From Bradysia coprophila (Eukaryota; Arthropoda; Insecta; Diptera; Sciaridae), in contig NW_023503493.1 in NCBI RefSeq assembly GCF_014529535.1, positions 14,416,001 to 14,480,000 on the forward strand: a stretch of 64,000 nt of DNA, given 5' to 3'. The position numbers were made by a program, and so were the translations under genes. Below the pieces are notes generated by a model. It worked only from the letters and a program-made list of their open reading frames with translations, did no database searches and was not told where the DNA came from. Shown here one piece after another: positions 1-13,200 of this stretch. Numbering within the stretch: position 1 is the stretch's first letter; the number at the start of each line of letters is the position of its first letter.

Positions 1-1486
1 GAAGTCGGCGCCCCTGTCTCTAGTCAAATCAAGCGATCCTTCCTGGTTTACTTTACTCTGCCGTAGTTTAAACTTAGGTCAAAATAAGTCTTTACTTTTC
101 GTGAGCTTTGTTTGCTTCCATCACATAACAATAGCGTCCTCTTCATTTCTTTCATTCTACGCGTACGAGTGAGGGCAACTACTCTCTTTACGTTTCACAT
201 GATGAAAGCATAAAAAACGACGCGGAACTGCAGAACAATAATCACATAAAAGCTTGAATTTAGTTTACGTTCCGCCAAAAACCAGTAAGTAGTTCTTTCA
301 AAGGGATTGATTGTGGTAACCAAACTGATTATGTAAATTTTTGATTTGTATATAAATTTGTGTTTTTATCGGTTTTTACACAATTTATATTTACGACTAA
401 TGCATAGAATAACTGTGACACAATTTTTTTCATTATGACAGTTCGGAGGAGGAACTGACTATTTTCTACCATCTTGTGTTGAAATGTAGAAATATTACGT
501 TACATGACTAGGTATGAAAAGTACAGTTTTCATGCGAATTTTGTTGATCCGAGACGAAGCCGATGTCAATAAACACACGAATGTAATGGATTATGTAATG
601 GATTATATCACATTCGCGCGGTGTTCGGATGTCAAAATTACAAGTAGCTACTAAGAATATTTCAAAAATTACACTTCATGTTTATGTTGTTGTCTCGTTC
701 TCGCTTATGTAATAAAATAGAATACGCACTTGTCACGAAGAAGTCGAGGCTTGCCATGGCATTCTGAGGGCATCGAAAGAAGTGCTTGAAACATGAAAAG
801 TAAAGTTTTCGACGGATGTAGCATGTAAATATAAATTTTCTATTCCAAATTGTCACCTTTGATTTTGTTTTGGAAACAAACTTATATGCCTTTCCTGGAA
901 GAAAATACGAAATTCTAACACGAGCGATTAGCGGCCTCACTCTGTCAAAACTTGTTGGATTTTCATATGGTCTTCCCTCGGTAAAGGGAAACCTTTTACC
1001 TCTCTAGCAACCAAACTACGTTTTGACAAATTTTGACAAATTTAAAACTCGTGCGTGGGCACTCTTTCAAAGCAATATTAAATTTTCCACTTCCGACCAT
1101 CGAAATGATAACAAGAGACATCATATTTTAAACAAAAGAAAAACATCGCTACTCATACCTCACACCTCATTTAATTTATTTTTAAAAGTGTAAAATTTTC
1201 TATGAGTGTACCCTGACCTGACTGTACAGTTTTACCGTCCTAATTTTCCTAGTTTGTTTGCTAGAGAGGGTTTTGCTGCTGCCCTCGTTACCTTATGTTC
1301 AAAATATTTTTAATATAAACTTAATCTGTTTCAAATAACATTCCGTTCGCTAGTAGAGGCGGGCTGGCGTATTATTAGCATTTATGACAACATGGCTGAA
1401 GTGATATATTTCGTATAAAATATTTGGAGATACTTTGCACAATTGAACTCAGACTCACATAGTGTTATGATGAAATAGAAAAAAAT

Positions 1487-1773
1487 ATTTTGACAAGTAC
1501 CCCAAGACAACTTATAATAGACTGGTCTTCGGTCCTCTCGCTCTCGACGTAACATGTTGAAAGAGGGAGCAATATTTTGACAAGTACCCCAAGGCAAGTT
1601 ATAATTAACTAGTCTTCGGTTCTCTCGCTCTGATCATGACAGTCTATAATATGAGTGTCTAAGTTCGTGAACAGCTCAGAGATGATGATGCAATAATATA
1701 GTGTTATGATGAAAGAGAAGAAGATATTTTGACAAGTACCCCAAGACAAGTTAAAATAAAATGCTCTTCTGTC

Positions 1774-1826
<53 letters not shown>

Positions 1827-1935
1827 TCAACGTATGACGTTGAAAGAGAAGCAAATACTTTGACAAGTACCCCAAGACAAGTTATAATTAACTAGTCTTC
1901 GGTTTTCTCGCTCTGATCATAACAGTCTATAAGTT
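1487..1935. repeat. Four-copy repeat of about 80 bp
   Basis: The block beginning TTTTGACAAGTACCCCAAG recurs near 1491, 1575, 1728 and 1859 (ACTTTGACAAG in the last). Each copy is followed by a variant of TAGTCTTCGGTTCTCTCGCTC. The second and fourth copies also share the downstream GATCAT.ACAGTCTATAA. Spacing is irregular, so this is a set of local duplications, not a clean satellite. The third copy is interrupted by the TC microsatellite. Confidence 0.8.
1775..1822. repeat. (TC)n microsatellite
   Basis: An almost uninterrupted run of CT dinucleotides inside the third copy of the local repeat. Polymorphic length is expected. Confidence 0.95.
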
Positions 1936-2301
1936 CATTCAGAGAACATGGCTGACAACACATATTACCATATGATTTGACAGATAAAATATCGAGCCAA
2001 AAGTGCAAAAATGCGAAGTATAGGTTTGTTCCAAGTAACTGCAAACACAAATTTTGACTGGCCGAACGAACACGATTTCATCCACGAAGATCGGTTTTCA
2101 TATTGATTTTATTATGTCTCTATGCTCTATGGACGAAATTTGACATTAATTTGTCAATTCGTTTGGCCTTGGAACAGACATATTGCAAAATATCGTCTGA
2201 CAAATTCCTCATAGTTTTGCGATACATGGTTCTCAAATGTTAATTCTCAATCTCAAACCTCTGCGTAGGGGGTAGGGAATAATGCTCGAGCAGGACTTTT
2301 A

Positions 2302-2432
2302 GGCATGCCGGAAGTGCTAAGGGAGACGAGGAAAACCTCCAAATAATTTCTAAAAATCAAAAATCAAATTTTTGATTTTTAGAAATTTATTAGGAGGTAT
2401 TCCTCGACTCCCTTAGCACTTTTCGGTGTGCC
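2302..2432. repeat. Foldback element, about 131 bp
   Basis: The left arm GGCATGCCGGAAGTGCTAAG and the right arm CTTAGCACTTTTCGGTGTGC pair along almost their full length and meet around an AT-rich centre near 2366. No open frame is present. It looks like a palindromic MITE or foldback insertion; no clear target-site duplication was seen. Confidence 0.75.
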
Positions 2433-5400
2433 TAGAGTTGACAAGTCGCTATAACCGGCAACGTGGGGTTTAAGTTACTCCAAAATGATTCAAGCTTAAT
2501 TTTGAAAAAATCTCTGTGTAAAAGAACCCAGCCAAAAAATCGTTTTCGGAAAATTGATATGGCTGCAACCACAAAAACCAATCGAGACATGTCATTTTAT
2601 ACAAAAAAAAAAGTTTTACACAGAATTCAATGTGTCTCTTAGTAAATGTTCAAACGAAAATAGATTTTCTCTAGAATGCCGATCGGAATAGTATGATTAT
2701 TTACCACGCGAAAATGTGCAAATTGTAATTATTACGAATGTGAACAGCCAAATCGGTCCAATCAATATGTGAATTTGGGAGAGAGAAAAAAACTGGACAA
2801 AAATTTTTTTGACGCCATCTTAGATCAGTTTTTTTTGTAAATAACATTTTATTTGACCCAATTATCGCGATTGTGCTCCCAATAAATGTTAATATTAAAA
2901 CACAAATAATGAAAAACGTAATTGTGCTAATAGAACGACAATAAAACTGCGGTGACAAAAGTATGCTACAAGTTTGTGTATTCGGAACAGTTTCGACAGC
3001 CGACGACCAAAACTTCAAAATCGACTTAGTTTTGCATTTCTTTTCTTAAACCAAAATATTACGAAATGGTAAGTACCTTAAATTGCTGTGATCTACAGTA
3101 TTTCTATACAAAATTGTACCTTTCGAACGAGGTCCCTGTTACATTATCACTACGTATACAAAAGTTACACCTAATATGGTCATTTCAAAATTATTTTCGA
3201 AAGAAAGTGTAAAACTATTTTCGGACGGGTTTCATTGAAAAACAGACGCAACATACATACGTTACGTTATGCATATGTACAGTAAATATACAGGTGCTGT
3301 TTAGTTTTGCCTTTATCTTTTCCCTCCAATGTTCGTATTTTGAATAAAATAGCATAACACTCTTTGTTGGACACGGTCGATTCTTCTGGTTTTGCTGTGT
3401 GTCTTTTCACCTTTTATTGAGAAATTTCGTATTATCAAAATCCACGACACTGCATTCATTTCGTTGGCGTATAGAACAATTTCATTAAATACACCGTTTG
3501 TCGCTTGCTTTGAGCACTGAACTGAACGATAAAACAAAAAAAAAAGAAGTAAAATGCGAGCGCTGTACACGAGAGAATATTTTTACTAATTCAGCTTGTC
3601 CTAAAAGGTCATTTACCTTTTTTCTGATTTTTTGGTGCAGTTTCAGTTGCATGCGTTTCTTGTTAATGAATTTGGTCTTTTCGTTAAGATAATTTTTTGT
3701 GAGATTTTTTGGTTTATTTTTAATGGGAATTTTTTCATTTGGTCAAGTTGAATACTTGTCGAAAATTTTAGATGCTTTCGATTCTTCTTCGATGCGACTA
3801 CGAATTACTTTGAAAATAAACACAAATATTTAGGGCATCCAGCCCGTTTCACTGTTGTATTTATTCTGATTTTTTTATAAGCTCGATCCACTCCGACCAC
3901 TTTCATTTCCAGAGGATACTAGATACCGTAGAATTCTTAACAATACTCGTTAAACACTTAAACTTTTTTAATTAAATTAATTAATTTCTGAAATTATTTT
4001 TAGAAAAATCTTTGGAACAAGCAGAACAATTCATTTGATCTGTAATTTCCAATTGTATCCCAGAAATCCAGATCATAATATCTGTTCAGCTCCTTCCAAG
4101 GTTTTCTTTTACAAAAAGAATCCGATTTTAATTAATCTTCGGAACATGTTGTGGTATTGTCGGTAATGAGCTGAAAGGTATTACCGGTATTGCACAGTTT
4201 GTGTATGGAACTTTTCGGTCAGCTCGACTTTTAGCCATCCGTCATCGACTGGTTCGGATTTGGAGAATTCCTTATCAATTTTGACTAAATATTTTTAGCT
4301 AGACCCTTCTTACGCTGTCTAAGTATTTAAATGTCCCCAAAAGACAAATTTATCAGCAGAATAGGTGTAGTACGAACATTCAACTTTAATAGCTTTTTTT
4401 CTTATGCACCTAAACCATCACAGTTTTTCGAGCAATAAAATTGATTGAAAGTTGTTGCGTTAAATTGCCTTCTCTCTACTTTATTCTTTATGAAGCAACA
4501 GCAAATTACGTAACTGCTTCCAAATGTTGTTTGTTAACTCGTGGAATTTTTGCACGACGAGCCGAAGGCGAAACCGACATTTGAAAGTAATTAAGTAAGA
4601 TATTTCACATACTGAAGCAAAATTTTACATTACCGGTCTTATTATCTCGTTCTATAATAATTTTCACCCTAGCCTCGTTCGGCAAAGCTCACAGTTGGAA
4701 AAACAACAAAAGACGTAATAAACTAATACCACAGATTGCGTTGCGTTTCGTACACTCCCACTCCCAGCTGAAAAGTGAGTTCCATCTTCTGGTTACTGTT
4801 TTTGGCTCTTATATATTTGGGACCCAAATTTTGGGTGACACATTTTGATACAGAAATGAAGTAATAGATTTTTGTCTCAAGCTCCTAACTAACAAAAGGG
4901 CAGAACTATAAAAAACCATCTGCTCAATGAGAGAGAGCTTTGCACCGAGATTCATACAACAATTTATGCAACAGAAGAGTCTAAACTTTGCACATTATGA
5001 TGCTGAGTTGCATAAAATATTGTTCCTAACTTAAGTCTCAACTGAAATTCTGATGCATTGTCAACCTCGAATTCGCCTCAGGATGATATGTACACATTTT
5101 GGCAAAACGTGTCCGTATGTCCTAGCAGATAGATCTTTAAAAAATTGTAAGACGTTACTCGTAGATAATGACAGGTCGCAGATAAAACAATTTTATATAA
5201 TCGATTGAGATCGATATAGTAGAAGTTGTACTTAAAACGTTCCCATAAAAGAATTCGATAAAAAGTTGCGTCAAAAAACCAGTTGCTCTCTGGTATATTT
5301 TTGGACAGTACGTAAAGTTGTTACAGTTAGAAATCACAACAGCTTCTACTACGTTCCGATTTCAACCGCAAAACGAGATGCGGTTCAATTTTCTAAGTTT

Positions 5401-6100
5401 CTGCAAACACGACTAACGTTACACGATCGATTTACGTTTTAGTTTGTTTTTATGAAATTAATGGAGCACTATAGATTAAACGTTTTTGTTTTGCTCTGAA
5501 TTTAATTTATAAAAAAGAACTGTAACTGCATACGCACAAAACTTTTCGTAAGATTTACTTGACACTTTCTTATAATTGATACTACTTCTCCTCGCTATTC
5601 CAGAAACTGTATATCATCAGAATTTTTAAAAGCTAAACGAAAATGTTAAAAAAAAAGTTCGACAAAATTGGGCATGTTGAACGTTTCTAAATTTGTTTAA
5701 ATGTAACTCAGATTTAGTCGGACGATTCAAGTCTAAATAATCAAATCAAGTTCACCTTTGTCTCCTAGGTTATTTCTTCGTCTGAACGATAGAAAACTGT
5801 ATGAATTTTGTGATCTTTGCTGCAGCATTGATAATTAGATAAACATTAGTAAATTGTTGCTAACCGGTTCCAGTGCCTGGATTATTCATATCGTTTTTGC
5901 TACTTAGTTTCGGGTCAAAGTTTTTCGTTAACATTTCTACAAGAATTAAATTTATCATTTTTGTGCTAATTAATCGTAATTAATGCATTGCATAAACATC
6001 GTAAGTGGCAAGCACAGGATAAACGATTTGTTGAGCATGTTCGCAAAATGGGTTTTGAGATTACGCACTCTTTTTTGATTCACCTGATTAACCATTGGTT

Positions 6101-6253
6101 ACAGTGATAAACTCTCTAAATGACCGTCTTTTTCTAAATTTCTTATTTCTCTTACTTCTCTCATTTCTCTATATATTCGTTATGTAGAAATGAGAGAAGT
6201 TGGAGAAATAAGCGATTTAGATAAAGACAGTCATTTAGAGAGTTTATCGCTGT
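6101..6253. repeat. Foldback element, about 153 bp
   Basis: The arms ACAGTGATAAACTCTCTAAA and TTTAGAGAGTTTATCGCTGT are near-perfect inverted repeats that continue inward through TTCTCTCATTTCT and AGAAATGAGAGAA to a short loop near 6178. It is noncoding and probably a non-autonomous DNA element. Confidence 0.8.
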
Positions 6254-6554
6254 AGTCAAAGTGTAATATTCATTTCATTTTGTCGGTGTCAATGCTAACC
6301 CCTAAAAGTTCTGTGATTCGATCATACGACTTTCTGAAGACTGACTCCTCATTTATGAAGCAATTCCACTGAAGAAATAACATCCAGTCGCCGCTTTAAT
6401 GGGAATCAAATTCCAACCAGAGCGATGTTTGCAACCAGGGCGAAGCACGGCTCGCAATTTCGTTCGAGTTGGAATTTCCCTTTTCTCCCAGAGATGATAA
6501 CCACTTTTTTCATGCGTGCAGCGTGCATGTTGTGTTTTGCCGTTTTTCTCCACG

Positions 6555-6670
6555 AAACATAGACATCGATTCGCCATACCATTTTCGAAAACATAAACAA
6601 AGCGACAGTTCGAATGAGAAAAGTTCTATTTTCTCCCCACGGGAGAGAAAGTTCTGCACTTTTCTCACTA
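6555..6670. repeat. Dispersed repeat, GAGAAAAGTTCTATTTTCTC family
   Basis: The core GACAGTTCGAATGAGAAAAG plus CTATTTTCTCCCC recurs inverted at about 20810-20860 and, more diverged, in the same orientation at about 58215-58310. Related stretches lie at 26500-26590 and 30830-30900. The family has no coding capacity and its boundaries are undefined. Confidence 0.6.
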
Positions 6671-7123
6671 GACAATTTTAGGCCTGTCTATTGTAGCTAT
6701 AAATTAGTAAATAAATAGAAATAGAAAAAAAAAAAATAGAAATGTCATTTAAACCAGTCGTCTCAAGGGACAAAATACAACGCGCGCATGTAAAGGGAAT
6801 TTCCTTTTACAAAATGTTGTGAAACTACGACTTCCTGAAGAAACGTTCTCACCTCGTCATTTATTCAGGAAAGCCCCTTTCCTTCAGAATGTCGTCGATA
6901 CTCATGTCGTCGAATTTTCAGTGCACTAGATTAAGGATTAAGCATCAAATGGCTGTCTAATTTCGTCTGTTTTATATCAATCTTTAATAAGTACGGCTCT
7001 TAGTGCAACCCACTTCTGAACCCTGAACGCATCTTTCTTTCCTTGATGTTCCCAGTTGATTGTGTTGTTTCAATTCTCTTTCAAAATTTTCTCTTGAAGC
7101 TTTTGAATTTGCAGTTAGTCATG

Positions 7124-7144
7124 CATGTATGTATGTATGTATGT
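7124..7144. repeat. (ATGT)n microsatellite
   Basis: About five tandem ATGT units some 120 bp upstream of the ash1 acceptor. Confidence 0.9.
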
Positions 7145-7245
7145 TCACTCCCATCGCGCCTTAGTTTAAACCTATTTTACTCATGCAGCGGTCCTTCCCT
7201 AAATTTTATAAAAACCTAACTGATTCGATGAACCCTAACCGCCCT

Positions 7246-7260
7246 TTCCGTTATTTTCAG
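7246..7260 (+). promoter_or_regulatory. ash1: 3' splice site before the ash1 start codon
   Basis: The pyrimidine-rich stretch TTCCGTTATTTTCAG ends at 7260, eight bases before the ATG at 7269. This implies at least one upstream noncoding exon, separated by an intron whose donor I could not place. Confidence 0.6.
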
Positions 7261-7268
7261 TCTTCAGC

Positions 7269-10200
7269 ATGAACAACAAAGATGAAATTTCGAACAAAAC
7301 CGATTCAGACTCTTCCGATACATCGGATTCAGAGGAGGTAAAATTCTTTATGAATTTTTATGCGAAAGGTTGCGACCAATTAGCGATTTTACCTTCAATA
7401 TTACAGGCTTCGGAGTCATCATCTGAAAGCAGTAGCAGTTCCAGTCACGATGATTCGTCCAAGAAGAAGAAGGTGCCTCAGACACAACAGTTTAGTGTTA
7501 TGCGGTAAGGAACCCTTATTCGAATTTCCTTTTGCGAAGAAAAAACGACCAAATTTTTCTGCTTACCTTGCAGTTCCGATACGGGCGGTCTTCGAATGAA
7601 AATATCGGCTGTTCCTGCAACGTCAACGCACTCGAACAATAATAACGAGTCCAGTAAGCATGTGAATGCTTCCAACAAAAATCATAAATACCACAAAAAA
7701 CAGTCCGTCGGCCACAAGCAGAAGCGTCGCGAAAATGACTCCAGTTCGTCGTGTTGCTCTGAATGTTCGGATTCTGGCAGTGATTCCAGTTCGGCCACAA
7801 ATAATCACACAACAAAACGATCGAACAAATCATCGAACTTCAAACGGACAACGACCAGTTCCGATTCGGACTCTAGCGATGACGTTGATTCGGATGATGG
7901 ATCGAGATTTTCGAAAATCAATTTGACTTCGGGTCGACCGAATGTGAAAGCGAATAGTAAAGTGAACCAGGCGACAGATGCTGCAGACGGTGCCAGTTCA
8001 AGTGATATGGAACTGCCGGCTTTGGTCAGTGCTGCCATTCAACGAGTGGAAAGTTTTTCGGATGGTGAAAATTCGAAAACCGATCCGATTCCACAGTATA
8101 CGTCAACGCTGCTACGAGATTTTATGGTGAAAACGCAAATGATGGGATCCACGTTTGCAACGGCAGGATCTGCAGCAAGTGACAAAAAAGAAAATCGTCA
8201 ATTCGATGGCAGTCGATGGCAAAACTGCAGCAAAGATATTAAGACTGAATCTCCGCAATTGTCCGAATCGGTGCCACCGAAACGAAAGCGGGGTCGCCCA
8301 AAAAAACAAGTGCCATTGGTGGTGAATGTCGGCTTAGCTACAAGTGAGTGTACCGCCCAATGCAAACAATCTTTGTCTTAACGCGGAACATTCATTACTC
8401 TCTTTCTCTCTCTCTCTCTCAATTTTTCAGCTACCAGCGAATCACCAGATTCCGGAATAACATCGACGCCACACAGTCCTGTACTAACGAGTGTTGAAAG
8501 TGGAAGCAAAGCGTCACATAATCAACGCAACAAACCGCAGCCGAAAAAATTAGAATCCTCAACGTCGATGCCTAAGCTGAACATAACAAGTTTGGAGAAA
8601 AGTATTTACGCCACCGAACGGGTTCTGTATCCACCGAGACGGAAGAAGCGCGATGTCAGCGTTTCATCGGCACCGAAGCCAGTATTATCGGAAGATTTGC
8701 TAGACCCGGTGTGGCGAAAGATCGATATTAATAAGAAGTTTCGTCGGCCCAGCGTTAGTGGGTACAAAAGTGATGGTGGATGTAGCACAGTTTGCAGCAA
8801 AGTGTTAGTAGCCCGATGTAATAACGTTAGTGGTGATTACGGTGGTGTGAGCCAGCGATCGTTGTCGGGCTACAAAAGTGATTACAGTTGTAAAAGCAAA
8901 CGCAGTGGCTACAAGAGTGACTATAGTGTAAAGGCGAAAAGTTGCGGTTATCGCACCGACAGTGGCATGAAGAATAGGAAACGCGTCCGGAAGAAACGAC
9001 GACTCAAATCTCTGTGCTCAAAGTCACCGGTAAATGATCTTGACATTTTACAACTGGCAGGCTTGAGCCTTGGCCAAAGTGAGGATAGTAGTCGTGATTC
9101 GTTGAACCGATCCAGTAGCAACCTGTTGTCTAAATCGAATTTTCGCAAGAAGAACAAAAACACAATTTTGGAGCGCAACACAAAGGCCAACACCAGCAAA
9201 GACATTTTGAGTAGTTTGTGCGAACGGGTCACTAAGCGACTGTCTGGAATGGACGAAACTCCACCACACAATTCGTCGCCCACTCCGAACAATAGATTGA
9301 GCAGCAGCTCGGTAAAGAATTCTACGTCGAGACCAGGATTGATAACGTGTCGCCGTATGTCGACAGTGAGTCATTGTAGCAGTCGTTCGGGTGGATCGCG
9401 TATGCATTCACGACGAAAACATCGAAAACGATTCAAGTCACGCTCCAGATCCGAAACTGTTGACACAAACTCGACGAAACTGAACATGCAGATCGAAATG
9501 CTGACCAACTCGTTCACCACGTTGTGTCACATCAACGACAAATCCAGCAAAACGGACAATTCGAAGTCGAAGCGAGTTGTAAAGAAACGAAAACAGTCGG
9601 TAAATTCCGATGCAGCAAATGCGTCGACAACAGCAACGACGTCGAAGCGTCGACACAAGAAAGTACCACAAACCCAAAGTCCTGATGATCACAAACTGCC
9701 GCTGAAAAAGAGACTGTATCTGTTGACGCCCGGCGAAAAGCTAGACGGAAAACAAAGTGCAGGAGACAGTGACAGTTTACCGGCGACTAGTGCGGCTCAC
9801 AAAAGCTCTACGAATACTCATCATGCTAAGATCACAACGAAAGCCATTACACCAAAAAAACGCCATCTGCTAGAAAATCAACAGAACGCCACGGTTTCTT
9901 CACCGAAAAGTGTCAACTCACCGAAGCACATCGATTTCACATCAACCGATTCGACGGCATCGATTGTACCGAATGTTCCGCAGAAAACACACCATCAGTC
10001 CAGAAAGCGAAGCAAACAAGAGGCCACCGGTACGAAAAATCAAAGTTCGAACGAGCCAACGATTCCGAAACTGTCCAACGCATCAACCCGTCCATCCGTA
10101 ATCCGACCGTCATCAACGTCTTTACCTCCACCTGGTGTATTTGAGTCCACCATCGATCTGGAAGTGCAAATACCAGCCATTCCAGCAATCATAACCAAAA

Positions 10201-13200
10201 CGGAAATTGATTCGCCACGGACATTCGGCGAAGCGATTGCAAAAATCGTTAAAGACGAACCGAATTCCAAAGCGGAACGATTTGTCGAAACACTGCTGAA
10301 CAAAACCGGCGGTCATTTGCTGTTGCGGAAGAAACGTAAAAAAGCCAATCGAACCGGATTCCCCACCGTCCGTAAAAAGAAGAAGAAGGTGGACGATTGG
10401 AGTAACACCGAAACCAAACCGACAGCAGTGCAAATGGAAGTGGATTCTGTCCAAAGTACATCGATTTCAGCGGATCAGAATTCAGCAACGGACGACTGTG
10501 ATCGAGTACCGAAATCGGGTGAAACTGCCGCTACATTCATTGAACGAAATTCGCGTCCTCGATTGTCGGTAGTGAGTTTAGAGCGCTTACAAGGCAAAGT
10601 GTCGAATGACGAGGAAATGAGTGCTGCTGATGCGGTCGGTGATGCTAAACAAAGTGCTGATGAATCGAACGATGCCACCGTTGGTGTTAAAAGACGACGG
10701 AGTGAGGTCATCGGTCGTGTTAAGCAACACCTGAAGAAAAATATTCGCGAACCGAGGGACTTATCCTCTGATAATGAGCCGCTAATAAATCTAATTTCGG
10801 CCAAGAAGTCCAACAATTCCAAGTCAACGGCTAAAGAAAATGAGACAAAGACAGTGCCACCAACGAACTCTGCAGAAAACGTTCCAACTTCAAGCCGCTA
10901 TCGCAGAGTTGTAAGTCTGGATAAACTGGGTGCCGATCAAATCAAAGAAATCGAAAGAACGTCAAAGTTGGCAATAGTGAAACTGGAAGTGTTAAAGAGC
11001 GATAAGGCCAGCATTTCCAGGACACGATCTCGATCGGCAAGAAAATTACCTGAACCGGTCGTTAAGGAAGCGGAAAAATCGAAGACCATCGATAAGCGGA
11101 AGGGAATCAAGATTCTGACCGCTAGAGAAACTTTGCTGGGAGAGCAGCCACTTGCTGATAACACATTGGAAGTGGCAAAAATGACGAGAAGATTGACGAG
11201 AGATATGTCTGCCGAGCTTGCTAAAAGAACACGGCAAGCAGCTAACATAACGCAGAATGTAAAAGTTGTGGAAAATTGCCATTTAAGGGAGCAGCCTAAA
11301 GCCGGAGAAAAATCTAAAATCTTAGACAAGTCCAAGGCAACAGACATTTCCAAGCATGCGGATAAATCGAAAGTGGTTGCCGGTAAAAAGACTACGCAAT
11401 CAAAGGTATTGAGTGACCCAACACTGGCAGACAATCCAAAAGCAGCAAAAAGTTCAAAAGTCAGTACAGACAATTCGAAAGTCGTTGCCAATGCGATTGT
11501 TGAAGATGTGGTGAAAGGTGATGCGAAAGTGACCGAAAAATCCAAGGTAAACGACGTGAACGTAAAAGATACCGGCAAAGCGAACAAATCACAAATTGGC
11601 GATAAAGTGTTATTGATTGGTGAGCCTGCTACTGCGACTACTAATCAGGATAACAAACCGGTATGCATCGCTGAAAAACCTGGCGCCGCGAAAAAGAATG
11701 CAAAAGCTAAAGATAAGACGACCTCAACATTAAAGCCTTTGAAAGTCTCCAACAAAAATGAAGCTGCAACAAAAACTGATAAGGATAGCGTTAGTACCGT
11801 TGCACCGGATGACAATGGAAGTAAAGATCAGGATGAGGGTCCACCGAATTTGGATCTAGAAGAATTACTGGTCGATGTGACCACTAAAATATCTAAAACC
11901 GGCACCACCGAAGCCCACGGAAAATCCAAAAGTTCAAAACCATCTGCTTCCAAGAAGGCCACACAGATCGAGCCACGAAAATCAATCGATTCGAAGTCCA
12001 ACTATCAGTCCGAATTTGAAAAGTCTCTGACTGATGTCTTGGCGAAGAATGTGACGTCGAAAGAAAATGTCGATCAGCCTGTGGTGAGTCCGACAAAACC
12101 ATCGGAACATGTTAAGACGCCAGATTCGGAGGCACCAAAGACAATTGCCAAACCGACAAAAGGACGCAAACGTAAGCTGAGTGTCTCATCGCCCAAAGAG
12201 AAGGACAGTGAATGCGCGGTTAGTGACAGTGCAGTCAAAAAACAAAAAGTCACTTCATCTGATGCCAAGGCTGAAGAGCAAGTTAAAGTTGCGAACGCAT
12301 CTCGTAAAAGTGGAAGTAAGAAACGCAACGCAAAAATCACCGACAAACCGTTGACCGAGCTTCAACCACAAGTTATTGACTCAATGAATCAGAACAAATC
12401 CATTGTCCGAAAGACCGATGCACCCGAAGCGGTAGCTACTAATAAAAAGTCGCGTAAGGTCATCAAGCAAGACAAAGTGGATCTGCTAGACGAAGAGGCA
12501 GTCACTTTCGGTGATGATTGCGATGAAAGTAATGTTCGTCCATTCGATCCACTGGTTGACCTGGAACACGATCCTTTACCGTGCGATGAAGGTCCGAAAA
12601 TTGTGGAGCCGTTAAGCGACAGCGATTCATCCAAGAAAGTTACGAAGCCGAAGAAGAAATATCTGGTCGCCGGTCTATTTTCCGACTACTATAAACGATC
12701 GCCCAAAGCGAATGACAAATCTGCGGCACGTGTGAAGGAAACAGTGCCTGAAGATCATCGCGTCACACTGCCAATACCACCATACTGCGAGAAATATTTT
12801 CGCAGGACCATTCAAGACTTTGAACTACCCTACGACTTATGGTACGCACATCAAAATGAGAAACTTCCTGGTCGAAATTCAGTGCCGAGTTGGAATTTCA
12901 AAAAACTTCGAACAAACATCTATGGCGATGTTCGTGCTAATCCGTCGACCGACCAACAACCATGCAGTTGTAAACCAGAAACTGCTTGCGGTGACGATTG
13001 CCTGAATCGTTTAATGTACACCGAATGTTCACCGAAGACCTGTCCTTGTGGCGATAAATGTCAAAATACCAAAATTCAACGACACATCGTGGCGCCGGGT
13101 GTTGAACGATTCATGACGCAAAACAAGGGTTGGGGAGTCCGAACAAAGCAGTTGCTGAAGAAAAGTACTTACCTGTTGGAGTATGTCGGCGAAGTGGTGA

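Larger units (their letters stand above)
1..7260. other. Gene-free region upstream of ash1
   Basis: No convincing coding region on either strand: the open frames are short, AT-rich and without a recognisable family. It holds the four-copy repeat near 1.5-1.9 kb, two foldback sequences and two microsatellites, listed separately. The first about 65 bases resemble 20030-20080, so the window edge lies inside a dispersed repeat. The promoter and 5' leader of ash1 should lie in the right-hand part, because a canonical acceptor ends at 7260 just before the ash1 start codon. I could not place the upstream noncoding exon. Confidence 0.6.

Noticed and set aside
1609-1875. 88-codon frame with a long RE repeat
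   Set aside because: It is a translation of the (TC)n microsatellite.
3313-3570. Minus-strand 85-codon frame with a signal-peptide-like start (MYSARILLLFFLFY)
   Set aside because: No family resemblance, no splice or polyadenylation context; AT-rich chance frame.
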